This document shows positions 35,091 through 43,632 of a stretch of DNA of 64,000 nt, piece by piece. The position numbers were made by a program, and so were the translations under genes. The stretch's first letter is position 1. Every line of letters starts with the position of its first letter. The DNA lies in contig OZ244914.1 in assembly GCA_965221795.1 (NCBI GenBank), positions 248,001 to 312,000 of the forward strand. The letters run 5' to 3'. Below the pieces are notes generated by a model, which saw only the letters and a program-made list of their open reading frames with translations, ran no database searches and had not been told where the DNA came from. The DNA is from VYFG01 sp965221795. GTDB taxonomy: Bacteria; Pseudomonadota; Gammaproteobacteria; Arenicellales; Poriferihabitantaceae.

Positions 35091-35403
35091 TCAGCCACAT
35101 GGAATTGCCACCCGTATTCTCATAGACCTCCGTAAAACGATTGGTACGATAGACGGTAATCCGGTCTAGTCGGTTGCCGACCACGAACTCCTCCACCATA
35201 TAAGCACCCGGCTTCACTTCCATATCGGCACCAGTATTCGATTCGGTGGTGGTCGCCGAGTCCGCCATTAGCCGCAATTCTGTCAATGGGTCTTCTTCTG
35301 CCTTGTCTGACAACTCTTGGGACCCGGCAAAGGATGAAAGCAGCAGGAACAAAATCCCCATCACTGCCTGTAAATCACGGTTTTGAGGTTGTTTCACGCG
35401 CAT
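35029..35403 (-). CDS. Small exported protein, probable DUF2782
   Basis: From the ATG at 35403 it has 124 residues. A signal peptide is likely (QAVMGILFLLLSSFAGSQEL). The mature part contains MVEEFVVGNRLDRITVYRTN and ends PNIRRWIIGRW, which fits the DUF2782 pattern of a short beta-rich domain ending in W-x(n)-RW. DUF2782 genes lie beside polA in some gammaproteobacteria such as Pseudomonas. Here polA is 5.3 kb away across an accessory segment. Another start is ATG 35418. The family call is moderate. Confidence 0.5.
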   Translation of the reverse strand: MRVKQPQNRDLQAVMGILFLLLSSFAGSQELSDKAEEDPLTELRLMADSATTTESNTGADMEVKPGAYMVEEFVVGNRLDRITVYRTNRFTEVYENTGGNSMWLNEEEELGETPNIRRWIIGRW

Positions 35404-35653
35404 CGTTACAGTGGCCATCAAAGTGGATAGATTGGAAGGGTCGGAGCCATGCAAGGTGCAACCCGATACCGGTTCCCGATACGCAGGCACCTACCCATCG
35501 GAAATCCGATCCAATGGAATTCTACAACGGTCTCTCAAGCTTATTCCGGGCGGTTTCGCAAAGGCCTTATCGATAAATCTTGATCGCAATAGTAACATGT
35601 TGCAGGAAGGCATTATGCAATCAAACCAACGAAACCTAAGAGTCTCAATAGAT

Positions 35654-35810
35654 TTAGGACGCGTTAACGCTGCATAGTGCCTTGACGAGCGGCACAAAGA
35701 CGACGAGCCCGGGGAATAGGACATCCAGCTTGTCGAAGCGCGAGAAGACCATAAAACTGCTGGAACCGGTGCTTGATCTCGTTACGCCGCCGGTACCGTG
35801 CCCTGTCGGA
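35654..35810 (-). pseudogene. IS5-family transposase 3' remnant
   Basis: One minus frame reads RYRRRNEIKHRFQQFYGLL and the next FSRFDKLDVLFPGLVVFVPL followed by VKAL. Together these match the C-terminal RNxIERFFxRLK...RFDKLDVxFLxF segment of IS5-group transposases, with a frameshift between them. A plus frame beyond it (35850-36030, GKHYAIPSQPSTEAEAIYRM) may be another remnant that I cannot place. Confidence 0.6.
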
Positions 35811-36097
35811 TGTCGCCAGAGCGGGGCCGGCAGGCGCTGCTCGATTGCCAGTGCAGTGTCCTCGAAGATCTTGGCACGGGCAAGCATTATGCCATCCCGT
35901 CACAGCCCAGCACGGAGGCCGAGGCCATTTACCGGATGATGAGGTTGCCGTTGTCCCAAGTGCCCTATGAGCTGACCGACTGGGACCGCAAACCCGGCCC
36001 GTCCAGACCCCCTACAACGTCGCGAAAATAGCCGGAACGAAACCGCGCTTCCTCCGGAATGTAGTGTCTAATTTGCCAAATAAATACTTTTAAATTA

Positions 36098-37013
36098 ATG
36101 TGTTCCGAATTTTTACCGTCGAAGCCGGGCACCGACTACCAGCTCCGCCAACTGCTCAAGTACAACCGCGACGGCTCGCCCAACCGTCAGACGGCCCGCC
36201 TGCAGAATCTCCTGCGCTGTATCGACCATCTCCGCGTCCGCGGCTATGCCCGCACCTGGGACCTGCATCGTCTCGGGGCCCGGGAAGTCCATCGCCTGGT
36301 CCACGACTGGCGCACCCAGGGCCTCGCCCACCGCACGATCGCCAATCGCCTGGTCGACCTGCGCTGGCTGGCGTCCAAGGTCGGTCGCGCCGATCAGATC
36401 CCGACCAACCGGGCCGTCGGGGTCGGCCTGCGAAAAAACACCCCCGGCTGGCATCAGGACAAGGCCGTCGAACTCGACCGCTCACGGTTGGCCACGCTCC
36501 CGGAACGCGAGCGACTGATCACCGAACTGCGCCGGGAGTTCGGTCTGCGGACCGAGGAGGCGGTGAAATTCCAGTACCGGTATGCCCACCAGGAACCGGG
36601 GCAGATTCGACTGAAAGCCAACTGGTGCAAGGGGGGGGCGACCGCGCGAGATCGCGATCACCACCGATCGACAGCGGGACCTGCTCGAGCGCGTCGGACG
36701 GTTCCAGGAATCCCATGGGGATCGCTCCATGATTCCTCACGACCGCACCTTCCGCGCCTACTACCGAGACTATAACGAGATCCGCCACGCGGCCGGGATT
36801 CCCGGTCATGGCCTGCGTCATCAGTGGGCGCAGGAACGCTTTGCCAGCGTGGCCGGCTTCCCGGCTCCTCATGCGGCTGGACCGAACTATCGCGAACTGG
36901 CACCAGCCGCACAGGCCCGCTGGGACCAGGCCGCCGCCACCGTCAATCGCGAACTCGGCCACGGCGAAGGTCGCCACGACATTACCGCCACTTACCTCGG
37001 ACCTCGGGCCTGA
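36098..37013 (+). pseudogene. Tyrosine recombinase (integrase) broken at a G8 tract
   Basis: The first frame (QLRQLLKYNRDGSPNRQTAR, then LGAREVHRLVHDWRTQGLAH, RTEEAVKFQYRY, IRLKANWCKGG) is an integrase of the integrative-element type. At eight G (36631-36638) it goes out of frame. With seven G it continues RPREIAITTDRQRDLLERV, then FRAYYRDYNEIRHAAGIPG, HGLRHQWAQERFA and HDITATYLGPRA, giving about 304 residues. The HxLRH box and the final tyrosine (ITATYL) are intact. A single-base indel is thus the only visible lesion. It may be slippage, decay or a base-calling error. Confidence 0.8.
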
Positions 37014-37043
37014 ACGGGCGATGCTGTGGTATCATGCATGAAC

Positions 37044-37249
37044 CGCCCTCTGGATCTTCGAGGGCGATCCCCTCCGCCGGGCCGGAGGGATGCAATTCGC
37101 CGCCTGCAGGCGGTTTCGGCATCCGGGCCCGGCCGGCGGCCGGGCCTCGCCGAGCTCCCGGAATGCGGGCCCGGACGTCGGGGCTTTCCCCATTCTGGCC
37201 ATCCGGCCCTTTCAGGGACGATTTCTGTCCCCGGCCCCGGCGGGGACAG
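37044..37249. repeat. Cluster of five hairpins after the integrase
   Basis: Stems, in order: CGCCCTC/GAGGGCG (37044-37066), CCCTCCG/CGGAGGG (37070-37089), CCGCCTG/CAGGCGG (37100-37113), GGCCCGGCC/GGCCGGGCC (37126-37146) and CTGTCCCC/GGGGACAG (37225-37249). Five GC-rich stems in about 200 bp is dense. The last recurs in modified form at 39447-39471. Transcription termination for the integrase could explain the first, but not the series. Confidence 0.7.
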
Positions 37250-37333
37250 AGGTTATTCTCGGTTTCGCGGATTGAGAGGGAACCAGACGGTCCCGCCGCC
37301 CTCTTCGCGGTGGCAGTCGGACGGAGACCGTCC

Positions 37334-37463
37334 TTAATTTGTGATGGCCGGGCCGCTCGGCAACCGGATGATGAAACCGAACATGATGATCGCCGCCACC
37401 CACAACCGGCCCAGAGCGGATTCGTTTTCGGCAGATTCGGTATTCGTGCGTTCCTCCAGGATA
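37334..37463 (-). pseudogene. Truncated copy of the coiled-coil/TM family
   Basis: The minus frame reads ILEERTNTESAENESALGRL, then WVAAIIMFGFIIRLPSG. The first part matches AVLEERMNTKSAENESALDRL of the intact neighbour at 37627-37851. The N terminus is lost and the membrane part differs. It lies just downstream of that neighbour on the same strand. Confidence 0.55.
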
Positions 37464-37626
37464 GCAGACCACCCGGGTCTATCCAGGGGCGGCTGGGAGC
37501 AGGTATGTGAGCCGTCACCGCTGTCCGTCCGCACCCACATGCCGGAACTATTCCGGGTGGCACACATGCAAGCGAGCCTTTGCGCCGGCGTGCCACCAGA
37601 GGCAAAGCACCCGCTGGAGTGGTCTT

Positions 37627-37851
37627 TTACTGCGCGGTGATCAGCACGCCCAGAACCGCAGTGGCCGCCGCAAGACCGCCGAGTATCGCGAGAAGCAGCC
37701 GATTTTCCCGCTGCCCAGCTTCGATATCCCGCTGGGCCATGTCCGCCCGCAACCGATCCAGGGCGGATTCGTTTTCGGCAGATTTGGTATTCATACGTTC
37801 CTCCAGAACGGCCAGCCGTTCCGACAACTCGTGATGGGTGGATTCATTCAT
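37627..37851 (-). CDS. Small coiled-coil protein with a C-terminal transmembrane segment
   Basis: A 74-residue protein from the ATG at 37851. Residues 5-50 are a charged coiled coil (ERLAVLEERMNTKSAENESA) and residues 51-71 are a membrane segment (RLLLAILGGLAAATAVLGVL). The plan recalls XhlA-type holin-associated proteins or tail-anchored proteins. I do not recognise a named family. A near-identical paralogue lies at 39709-39954, and broken copies at 37334 and 22549. Confidence 0.65.
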   Translation of the reverse strand: MNESTHHELSERLAVLEERMNTKSAENESALDRLRADMAQRDIEAGQRENRLLLAILGGLAAATAVLGVLITAQ

Positions 37852-38044
37852 CGATAAATTGTAGCAGATTGCCCGGGTCTTTCCCGGGAGAGGACCGAAG
37901 TTGCTGGTTTGTATCATTTGTGCCGAAACCATATTCTTCTGTCTTCTGTGGTGTACTTCCCAGGACGGTCCCGAATGTCCGGATTGGCGTGTCTCCCAAG
38001 TCGTCCTATAATGGCAGTCTCGATAGCCTAGGACGATTTGAGAC

Positions 38045-38603
38045 ATGGCAACCGTGGGATATGCCCGGGTCAGTTCCATCGGGCAAAACCTGGATGTGCA
38101 GCTTGACCGGCTGCAGGAATACGGCTGTGACGAGATCTTCCGCGAGAAGTGCTCCGCGGCCGGACCGCGACCCGACCGGCACTGAAGGAATGTCTCCGCT
38201 ACATCCGTCGCGGCGACATCCTGGTAATCACCCGTCTCGACCGGCTGGCGCGATCCACCCTGGACCTGCACCGGATTCTTGCAGAGTTGCAGGCGAATCA
38301 GGTCGGTTTCGTCGTGCTGGATCAGGCCGTCGACACCACGACTTCGGCTGGCAAGCTGGTGTTCGGGATTCTGGCCGCGGTCGCGGAGTTCGAGACCCAT
38401 CTCCGGAAAGAGCGCCAGGCGGAAGGGATCGCACGGGCCGGGACCGAGGGGGTGCGCTTCGGTCCGCCCCCAAACTGACGGCAGACCAGGTCAATGAGTT
38501 GCGCCGCGAGCGGGTCGCCGGCGTCCGGATTCGGGACCTGATGGAGAAATACGGGATGAGCCGGGCAAGTATCTATCGGCTACTGCAACCGGGGACACCT
38601 TGA
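38045..38603 (+). pseudogene. Serine recombinase (resolvase/invertase), two frameshifts
   Basis: Frame 1 has the catalytic serine segment ATVGYARVSSIGQNLDVQLD and GCDEIFREKCS. Near 38160 the match moves to another frame: LKECLRYIRRGDILVITRLD, RLARSTLDL, and FETHLRKERQAEGIARAG. At five C near 38467-38471 it shifts again to LTADQVNELRRERVAGVRIR and the HTH MEKYGMSRASIYRLL. Restored, it would be a full-length resolvase of about 185 residues. Confidence 0.88.
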
Positions 38604-38632
38604 GGATCACTGTCGAATAAGTTCTGACCTCT

Positions 38633-38667
38633 AGCAGGACAAGCAGGACAAGCAGGACAAGCAGGAT
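38633..38667 (+). repeat. Tandem 9-bp repeat, about 3.9 copies
   Basis: AGCAGGACA is repeated at 38633, 38642 and 38651, with a partial fourth unit at 38660. It lies between the resolvase remnant and the ParA remnant, the position of iterons in plasmid-type partition or replication modules. Confidence 0.75.
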
Positions 38668-38716
38668 ATGATACCATATGATAAAAATATCATGCATTTA
38701 TATATCATATGATATT
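38665..38716. promoter_or_regulatory. AT-rich palindrome cluster at the ParA start
   Basis: ATATGAT or its complement ATCATAT appears several times, ending in the perfect 14-bp palindrome ATATCATATGATAT (38703-38716), which contains the ParA ATG. This looks like an autoregulatory operator of a partition gene. The local AT content contrasts with the GC-rich flanks. Confidence 0.5.
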
Positions 38717-38922
38717 AACAATCGGCAGCATCAAAGGCGGGGGGCGGGAAAACCACCCTGGCCGTAAACATGGCCGTGTACATCAGCAAGGTGCTGCACC
38801 GTCATGTTGGATCCAGCGCGGGTGAACCCGTCGAGCGACCATATTGTCTCGTCGAATCCGCTCTGCGACGGCCTTCGGCCTTGTCGGGATGCGCTGTTGA
38901 CCCAGAGCGGTTGAAGGCTTAG
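38709..38922 (+). pseudogene. ParA-type partition ATPase, 5' remnant
   Basis: The ATG at 38709 gives ILTIGSIKGGG. A six-G run then puts the frame out. With five G it reads SIKGGGGKTTLAVNMAVYIS, the deviant Walker A of ParA (KGGxGKTT). After KVLHRH the match weakens. A third frame has LDPARVNPSSDH, like the LDADP region. The rest of ParA and any ParB are missing. Confidence 0.7.
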
Positions 38923-38957
38923 ATTAAAACAACAGACGACAATCATGAAATTCCACC

Positions 38958-39221
38958 ATGGTAGAAGCCGTCTTTGATACTTTGACCGTGACCCGCCAGC
39001 TTGAGACCAGGGGTGGTTTCAGTTCCGATCAAGCTGAAGCGATCACGGAAGCCGTGCGGTTCGGTGTAACGGGCGGTGTTGCGACGAAAGCCGATGTCGC
39101 GGAACTGAAGGCCGAGTTCGCGAAACGTGAAACGCGGTTGATCCTGACATTCGCTGGGATGATGACGCTCGCCGTCGCCGTTCTCGGGATACTGATCCGC
39201 TGGCCGGTGCCACTGGGCTGA
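38958..39221 (+). CDS. Small DUF1640-type coiled-coil membrane protein
   Basis: An 87-residue intact frame. The start VFDTLTVTRQLETRGGFSSD and QAEAITEAVRFGV is the DUF1640 N-terminal pattern. A short coiled coil (TKADVAELKAEFAKRETRL) and one transmembrane segment (ILTFAGMMTLAVAVLGILI) follow. It resembles a short version of the gene at 33952. It lies between the ParA remnant and module copy B. Function unknown. Confidence 0.75.
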   Translation: MVEAVFDTLTVTRQLETRGGFSSDQAEAITEAVRFGVTGGVATKADVAELKAEFAKRETRLILTFAGMMTLAVAVLGILIRWPVPLG

Positions 39222-39379
39222 CCCGAAGCCAATCACCGAGCGTTGGATCGCTCCATGCACCGACATCGCCGGTGCGACTATCAGCTTGACTGGGTTTGTG
39301 TGGAAGCGGAGGGTTGATGGTATTGGTACGACGGGTTGTTTGGGTTGTTGGTTTCGCAACCGGTCGTTCGATTTTCCTT

Positions 39380-39990
39380 TTATCGAGGGGCGGACCCCGG
39401 GGCTTCTTTCTCCATTCGGGCCACCCGGCCTTCTCGGGGACGACCTCGGTCCCCGGCCCCGGCGGGGACCGATTGCCGTTTCAAATGAAAGGGGACGAGT
39501 ACGTGGTCGCCCCGTGAGTGGGGATCGGTCCGCGGTCAGTGGGTAATGCAGCCCCGCCGGGCACACTCGGCGACTGGGAGCAGGGATGTGTAGCCGTCAC
39601 CGCTGCCCATCCGCATCCACATGCCGGAACGGTTCCAAGTGGCACACATGCAAGCGAGCCTCTGCGCCGGCGTGCCACCAAAGGCAAAGCACCCGTTGGA
39701 GTGGTCCTTTACTGCGCGGTGATCAGCACGCCCAGAACCGCAGTGACCACTGCAAGGCCGCCGAGTATCGCGAGCAGCAGTCGGTTTTCCCGCTTCCCGG
39801 CTTCGATCTCCCGCTGGGCCATGTCAGTCTTCCAGCCGGCTATGTCCGCCCGCAACCGATCCAGGGCGGATTCGTTTTCGGCAGATTTGGTATTCATACG
39901 TTCCTCCAGAACGGCCAGCCGTTCCGACAACTCGTGATGAGTGGATTCATTCATTGAGGGATTGTAGTAGACTACCCGGGGCTTTTTCGG
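39380..39990. repeat. Hairpin/coiled-coil module, copy B
   Basis: This is the partner of 37180-37890. The CGGTCCCC/GGGGACCG hairpin (39447-39471) has the same GGCCCCGGC loop as copy A, but one stem pair is changed on both sides. The GTGGCAC/GTGCCAC structured block and the coiled-coil gene follow in the same order. The two modules enclose the resolvase, ParA and DUF1640 genes. Confidence 0.8.
39709..39954 (-). CDS. Small coiled-coil/TM protein, paralogue
   Basis: An 81-residue protein. It is identical to the 37627-37851 product over most of its length, except for a seven-residue insertion (IAGWKTD) in the coiled coil and a few substitutions (REIEAGKREN, GGLAVVTAVL). A seven-residue insert equals one or two heptads and keeps the coiled-coil phase. 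Intact reading in both copies despite flanking decay suggests some constraint or very recent duplication. Confidence 0.65.
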   Translation of the reverse strand: MNESTHHELSERLAVLEERMNTKSAENESALDRLRADIAGWKTDMAQREIEAGKRENRLLLAILGGLAVVTAVLGVLITAQ

Positions 39991-40707
39991 GGGCGGCCTT
40001 ACGAAGAATCCCTTGTACTCGCATTGGCAGGTCTGGATGGAACCGGATGCGCCCTACGACCTCGCAGACCCGGCTCGGCCCTCAAGCCACGGGATACGGA
40101 CGTCATCGCGGGGCGAAATGACCATTGCTTCCACTCCGTCCGGCGATGGTCCTATCGGGTCGTCATCACTCACGAGCTACACGGTCACCTCCTCCTAAGA
40201 CATTCGGGAATGGATGTTGGTAGCATCCACCATGCTTCCTCTTCGATGGGGCGATAATGTTCGGCCACTCGTAGTCGAAGGCACGTTTTTACCTCGTACT
40301 CAAGATTTGGAATTGTTACGCTCCCCATGGTGGCTGTCCCTACTTCTCCAGAACGTTGCTCGCTCCCCCAATCGCGATGCAATCCTACTGCAAAGTCCGT
40401 GAGTGTACCTGATTCGTTACCTCTTACTGACTACATGTTGCAACCATGTATGTACCAAAGACTGCAGAGTGATCCAAGTTTCAATTCTCGTTTCCTTGAT
40501 TTGAAAAAAAAATCTACCCCGTCCCAACCAGTCCTTTCCCAGCCAAGTCTTCGTTACACTCATGGGAAAAGTCCCGACTTGCATATTTCCAGGAATGGGG
40601 CTCTCGTCTGAAGAGAGATATACATCGGCATGCAGATTGATCAAGAATCGGCAACAGGAACTGCGGTTACAATAATGCAGCACCCTATCCCGATATGATC
40701 CCTCGTC
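39991..40707. other. Gene-poor stretch upstream of polA
   Basis: No frame here has a recognisable family. Long antisense frames run into polA and look like shadows. It should hold the polA promoter, but no clear one is seen near 40640-40707. It may include the right edge of the accessory segment. Confidence 0.35.
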
Positions 40708-43416
40708 ATGGCATTTGATAAAACAACCGCACTGATACTGGTAGATGGCTCGTCCTTTCTCTTCCGGGCGTATCATGCCATGCGAAGCCGGGGAGGACTG
40801 TCGACCCGGGATGGCCAGCCCACACAGGCCATATTTGGTATGGTCAACATGCTCAAGAACCTGCTCCGGGAACACCAACCTGAGCACATTGCGGTTGTCA
40901 TGGATGCCAAGGGGAAAACTTTCCGGCATGACCTGTATCCGGACTACAAAGCCCATCGCCCCTCCATGCCGGACGATCTCCGGGTTCAACTCGGCCATTT
41001 GCGGGAAATCATTCCTGCTATGGGGTTTCCGCTGCTGTCGGTCTCTGGCATTGAAGCCGATGACGTGATCGGCACATTAGCCACCCGGGCAACCGAATCG
41101 GGGATGGATGTCATTATTGCAAGCAATGACAAGGACCTGGCTCAACTGGTGGGCGAACGGGTGATCATGGTCGATACCATGAAAAAAATCGTTCTGGACC
41201 CGAAAGGCGTCGAGACCAAATACGGAGTGCCGCCAGAGAGAATCATTGACTTTCTGGCGCTTACTGGCGATAAATCCGACAATATTCCGGGCATTCCAAA
41301 AGTCGGCGAAAAGACCGCGGCCAAATGGCTGAACGAATTCGGCGACCTCGACGCTCTGTTGGAACGTGCCCACGAGGTGCCGGGGAAAGTCGGAGAATCC
41401 TTGCGCGAAAATAGGCACACCCTGCCCCTGTCCCGCATACTGGTCACGATCAAAAGGAATGTAGACCTGGAAGTCAAACTGGAGGAACTGGTAATGGCAG
41501 AGCCGGACCGGCCCACATTGCGAAAAATCTATGCCATGCTGGAGTTTCATTCCTGGTTGTCAGAGTTGGATAACGGCATCGCCCATCCGGTGGGCAAGGC
41601 ACCTAAGGTCGTGGCCTATGAAACGATTCTCGACTACCCGGCACTGGAAAGATGGATTCAACGGATGCGATCAGCCGAAGTGGTCGCGCTGGACACCGAA
41701 ACCACATCTCTGGATGCCCATAAGGCATCTCTGGTGGGAATCTCATTCTCAGTGGAAGCCGGCAAAGGGGCCTACCTTCCCTTGGCCCATGACCCTTCGG
41801 TTGCACCAACCCAACTGGACCTCGCGACCGCACTCGACTGGCTGAAACCCGTGCTGGAGGATCCGAGGGTGATCAAAACCGGCCAAAACATCAAGTACGA
41901 CCTGGAAGTACTACGCTATCACGGAGTATATCTGGCCGGCATTGAACATGACACTATGCTGATGTCTTACCTGCTGGAGGCCGGCAGTTCACGTCATGAC
42001 ATGAACTCGCTGGCGGGCAGGCATCTCGGCCTAACCCCGATCAAGTTTAAGGAAATCGCAGGCACTGGCAAAAAGCAGTTGACATTCAATCAGGTCCCTC
42101 TCGACAAGGCCGCTACATATGCTGCGGAAGATGCGGATGTCACCATACGACTGTATCAAACCATGCTACCCCAACTGCAGCAGCATCCACAACTAATGGC
42201 CTTGTACCAGGATATGGAAATTCCCCTGATCCATGTGCTTGCCCGGATGGAAACCCATGGCATCCGCCTGGACGCGAACATGTTGCTTGAACAGAGTGCC
42301 CAGCTTGCAGGTCGGCTCCTGGTCATTGAGCGCGAAGCACATCAGGAAGCGGGGGAGGCATTCAACATCGCATCTCCCAAACAAATCCAGGAAATCCTGT
42401 TCGAGAAAAAAGGGCTGCCGATCCGCAGCCGAACTGCCACCGGACAGCCTTCCACCGCAGAAAATGTCTTGCAGGATCTCGCGGTCGACCACGCCCTGCC
42501 CCGTCTCATCCTGGAACACCGTGGCCTAGCAAAACTGAAAAGTACGTACACCGAAAAGCTGCCCCAGCTGATCAACTCACGCACAGGCCGCATCCATACG
42601 TCGTACCATCAGGCCGTAGCGGCCACTGGCCGGCTGTCCTCCAGTGATCCTAACCTGCAGAACATCCCTATCCGTACCGAGGAAGGTCGGCGGATCCGGG
42701 AAGCCTTCATTGCCGAAGACGGCTTTGTCCTACTGGCAGCAGACTACTCCCAGATTGAATTGCGCATCATGGCACACCTGTCCGGCGACCCGGGGTTGAT
42801 TCATGCCTTTCAAAATGACCTGGATGTGCACAGTGCTACCGCGGCAGAAATATTCGGCGGCAGCCCGGAAGAGATCAACCCGGAACCACGCCGCCGGGCA
42901 AAAGCGATCAACTTCGGACTGATCTATGGCATGTCCGCGTATGGCCTTGCCCGCCAGCTTGGTATTTCACAACGGGAAGCCAAGGAATACATTGGGATCT
43001 ATTTTGATCGCTATCCGGGTGTAAAAAACTACATGGATCGGACCCGGGCACTGGCACGCGAACAGGGTTTTGTTGAAACGCTGTTTGGACGTCGTCTGAA
43101 TTTGCCAGAAATCCATTCAAAAAATCCGGCCCGCCGTCAATATGCCGAACGCACTGCTATCAATGCACCGATGCAGGGAACAGCCGCAGACCTGATCAAG
43201 AAAGCGATGATCGAAGTCGACCAATGGCTGCAGGAAAGTCGTTCAAATGCCAAGATGATCCTGCAGGTACATGACGAACTGGTACTGGAAGTGCCGGCAG
43301 AAGAAATTGGAGAAGTCACGGTCAAAGTCGAGGAGATTATGTGTTCAGTGACCACCCTGTCGGTCCCTCTGGTGGTAGATACCGGAACCGGTTCCAACTG
43401 GAAAACCGCACACTGA
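40708..43416 (+). CDS. polA: DNA polymerase I
   Basis: A 902-residue three-domain polymerase. The 5' nuclease domain opens with ILVDGSSFLFRAYHAM and has VVMDAKGKTFRHDLYPDYKA. The 3'-5' exonuclease has VVALDTETTSLDAHKASLVG with the acidic pair, so proofreading looks intact. The polymerase domain has LLAADYSQIELRIMAHLSGD (motif A), RRRAKAINFGLIYGMSAYGL (motif B) and LQVHDELVLEVP (motif C). It fills gaps in repair and replaces primers. Normal length, no disruption. Confidence 0.97.
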   Translation: MAFDKTTALILVDGSSFLFRAYHAMRSRGGLSTRDGQPTQAIFGMVNMLKNLLREHQPEHIAVVMDAKGKTFRHDLYPDYKAHRPSMPDDLRVQLGHLREIIPAMGFPLLSVSGIEADDVIGTLATRATESGMDVIIASNDKDLAQLVGERVIMVDTMKKIVLDPKGVETKYGVPPERIIDFLALTGDKSDNIPGIPKVGEKTAAKWLNEFGDLDALLERAHEVPGKVGESLRENRHTLPLSRILVTIKRNVDLEVKLEELVMAEPDRPTLRKIYAMLEFHSWLSELDNGIAHPVGKAPKVVAYETILDYPALERWIQRMRSAEVVALDTETTSLDAHKASLVGISFSVEAGKGAYLPLAHDPSVAPTQLDLATALDWLKPVLEDPRVIKTGQNIKYDLEVLRYHGVYLAGIEHDTMLMSYLLEAGSSRHDMNSLAGRHLGLTPIKFKEIAGTGKKQLTFNQVPLDKAATYAAEDADVTIRLYQTMLPQLQQHPQLMALYQDMEIPLIHVLARMETHGIRLDANMLLEQSAQLAGRLLVIEREAHQEAGEAFNIASPKQIQEILFEKKGLPIRSRTATGQPSTAENVLQDLAVDHALPRLILEHRGLAKLKSTYTEKLPQLINSRTGRIHTSYHQAVAATGRLSSSDPNLQNIPIRTEEGRRIREAFIAEDGFVLLAADYSQIELRIMAHLSGDPGLIHAFQNDLDVHSATAAEIFGGSPEEINPEPRRRAKAINFGLIYGMSAYGLARQLGISQREAKEYIGIYFDRYPGVKNYMDRTRALAREQGFVETLFGRRLNLPEIHSKNPARRQYAERTAINAPMQGTAADLIKKAMIEVDQWLQESRSNAKMILQVHDELVLEVPAEEIGEVTVKVEEIMCSVTTLSVPLVVDTGTGSNWKTAH

Positions 43417-43632
43417 AACATTGCTCTCGTCCGCCTCCCGACCCCCATGGCAAATCCGGCTCGCCCAATCCGATTCAAACCGGAAGTGGCCGAGTTGGGA
43501 GGCCGGCACTCCCGCTTCCGCCAGCGGTGGACCAGATCACCTGATAAGATATGCGTTCAGTTGTACACTACTGACAGGACAGGTTCACAGGGTTCTGTGC
43601 TTTTTCACTGTACTTCCTGTTGTTGATCCATC

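Larger units (their letters stand above)
37180..37890. repeat. Hairpin/coiled-coil module, copy A
   Basis: This segment matches 39380-39990 in the same orientation. It contains, left to right, the GGCCCCGGC-loop hairpin, about 160 bp unique to A including a partial coiled-coil copy, a structured block with a GTGGCAC/GTGCCAC stem (37557-37596), and the coiled-coil/TM gene on the minus strand. The parts over the gene and the structured block are close to 90 percent identical by eye. Confidence 0.8.

Noticed and set aside
36631..37013. Two separate genes in the integrase region
   Set aside because: Both halves fit one tyrosine recombinase and join perfectly if one G is removed, so I treat them as one broken gene.
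37497..37605. Small conserved protein frame starting PLVARRR in both modules
   Set aside because: The match between copies follows from the DNA duplication and the strong inverted repeats. Start codons are TTG and the tails diverge, so I describe it as a structured block, not a gene.
38633..38667. CRISPR array
   Set aside because: The units are 9 bp, contiguous and without spacers. No cas genes are in the window.
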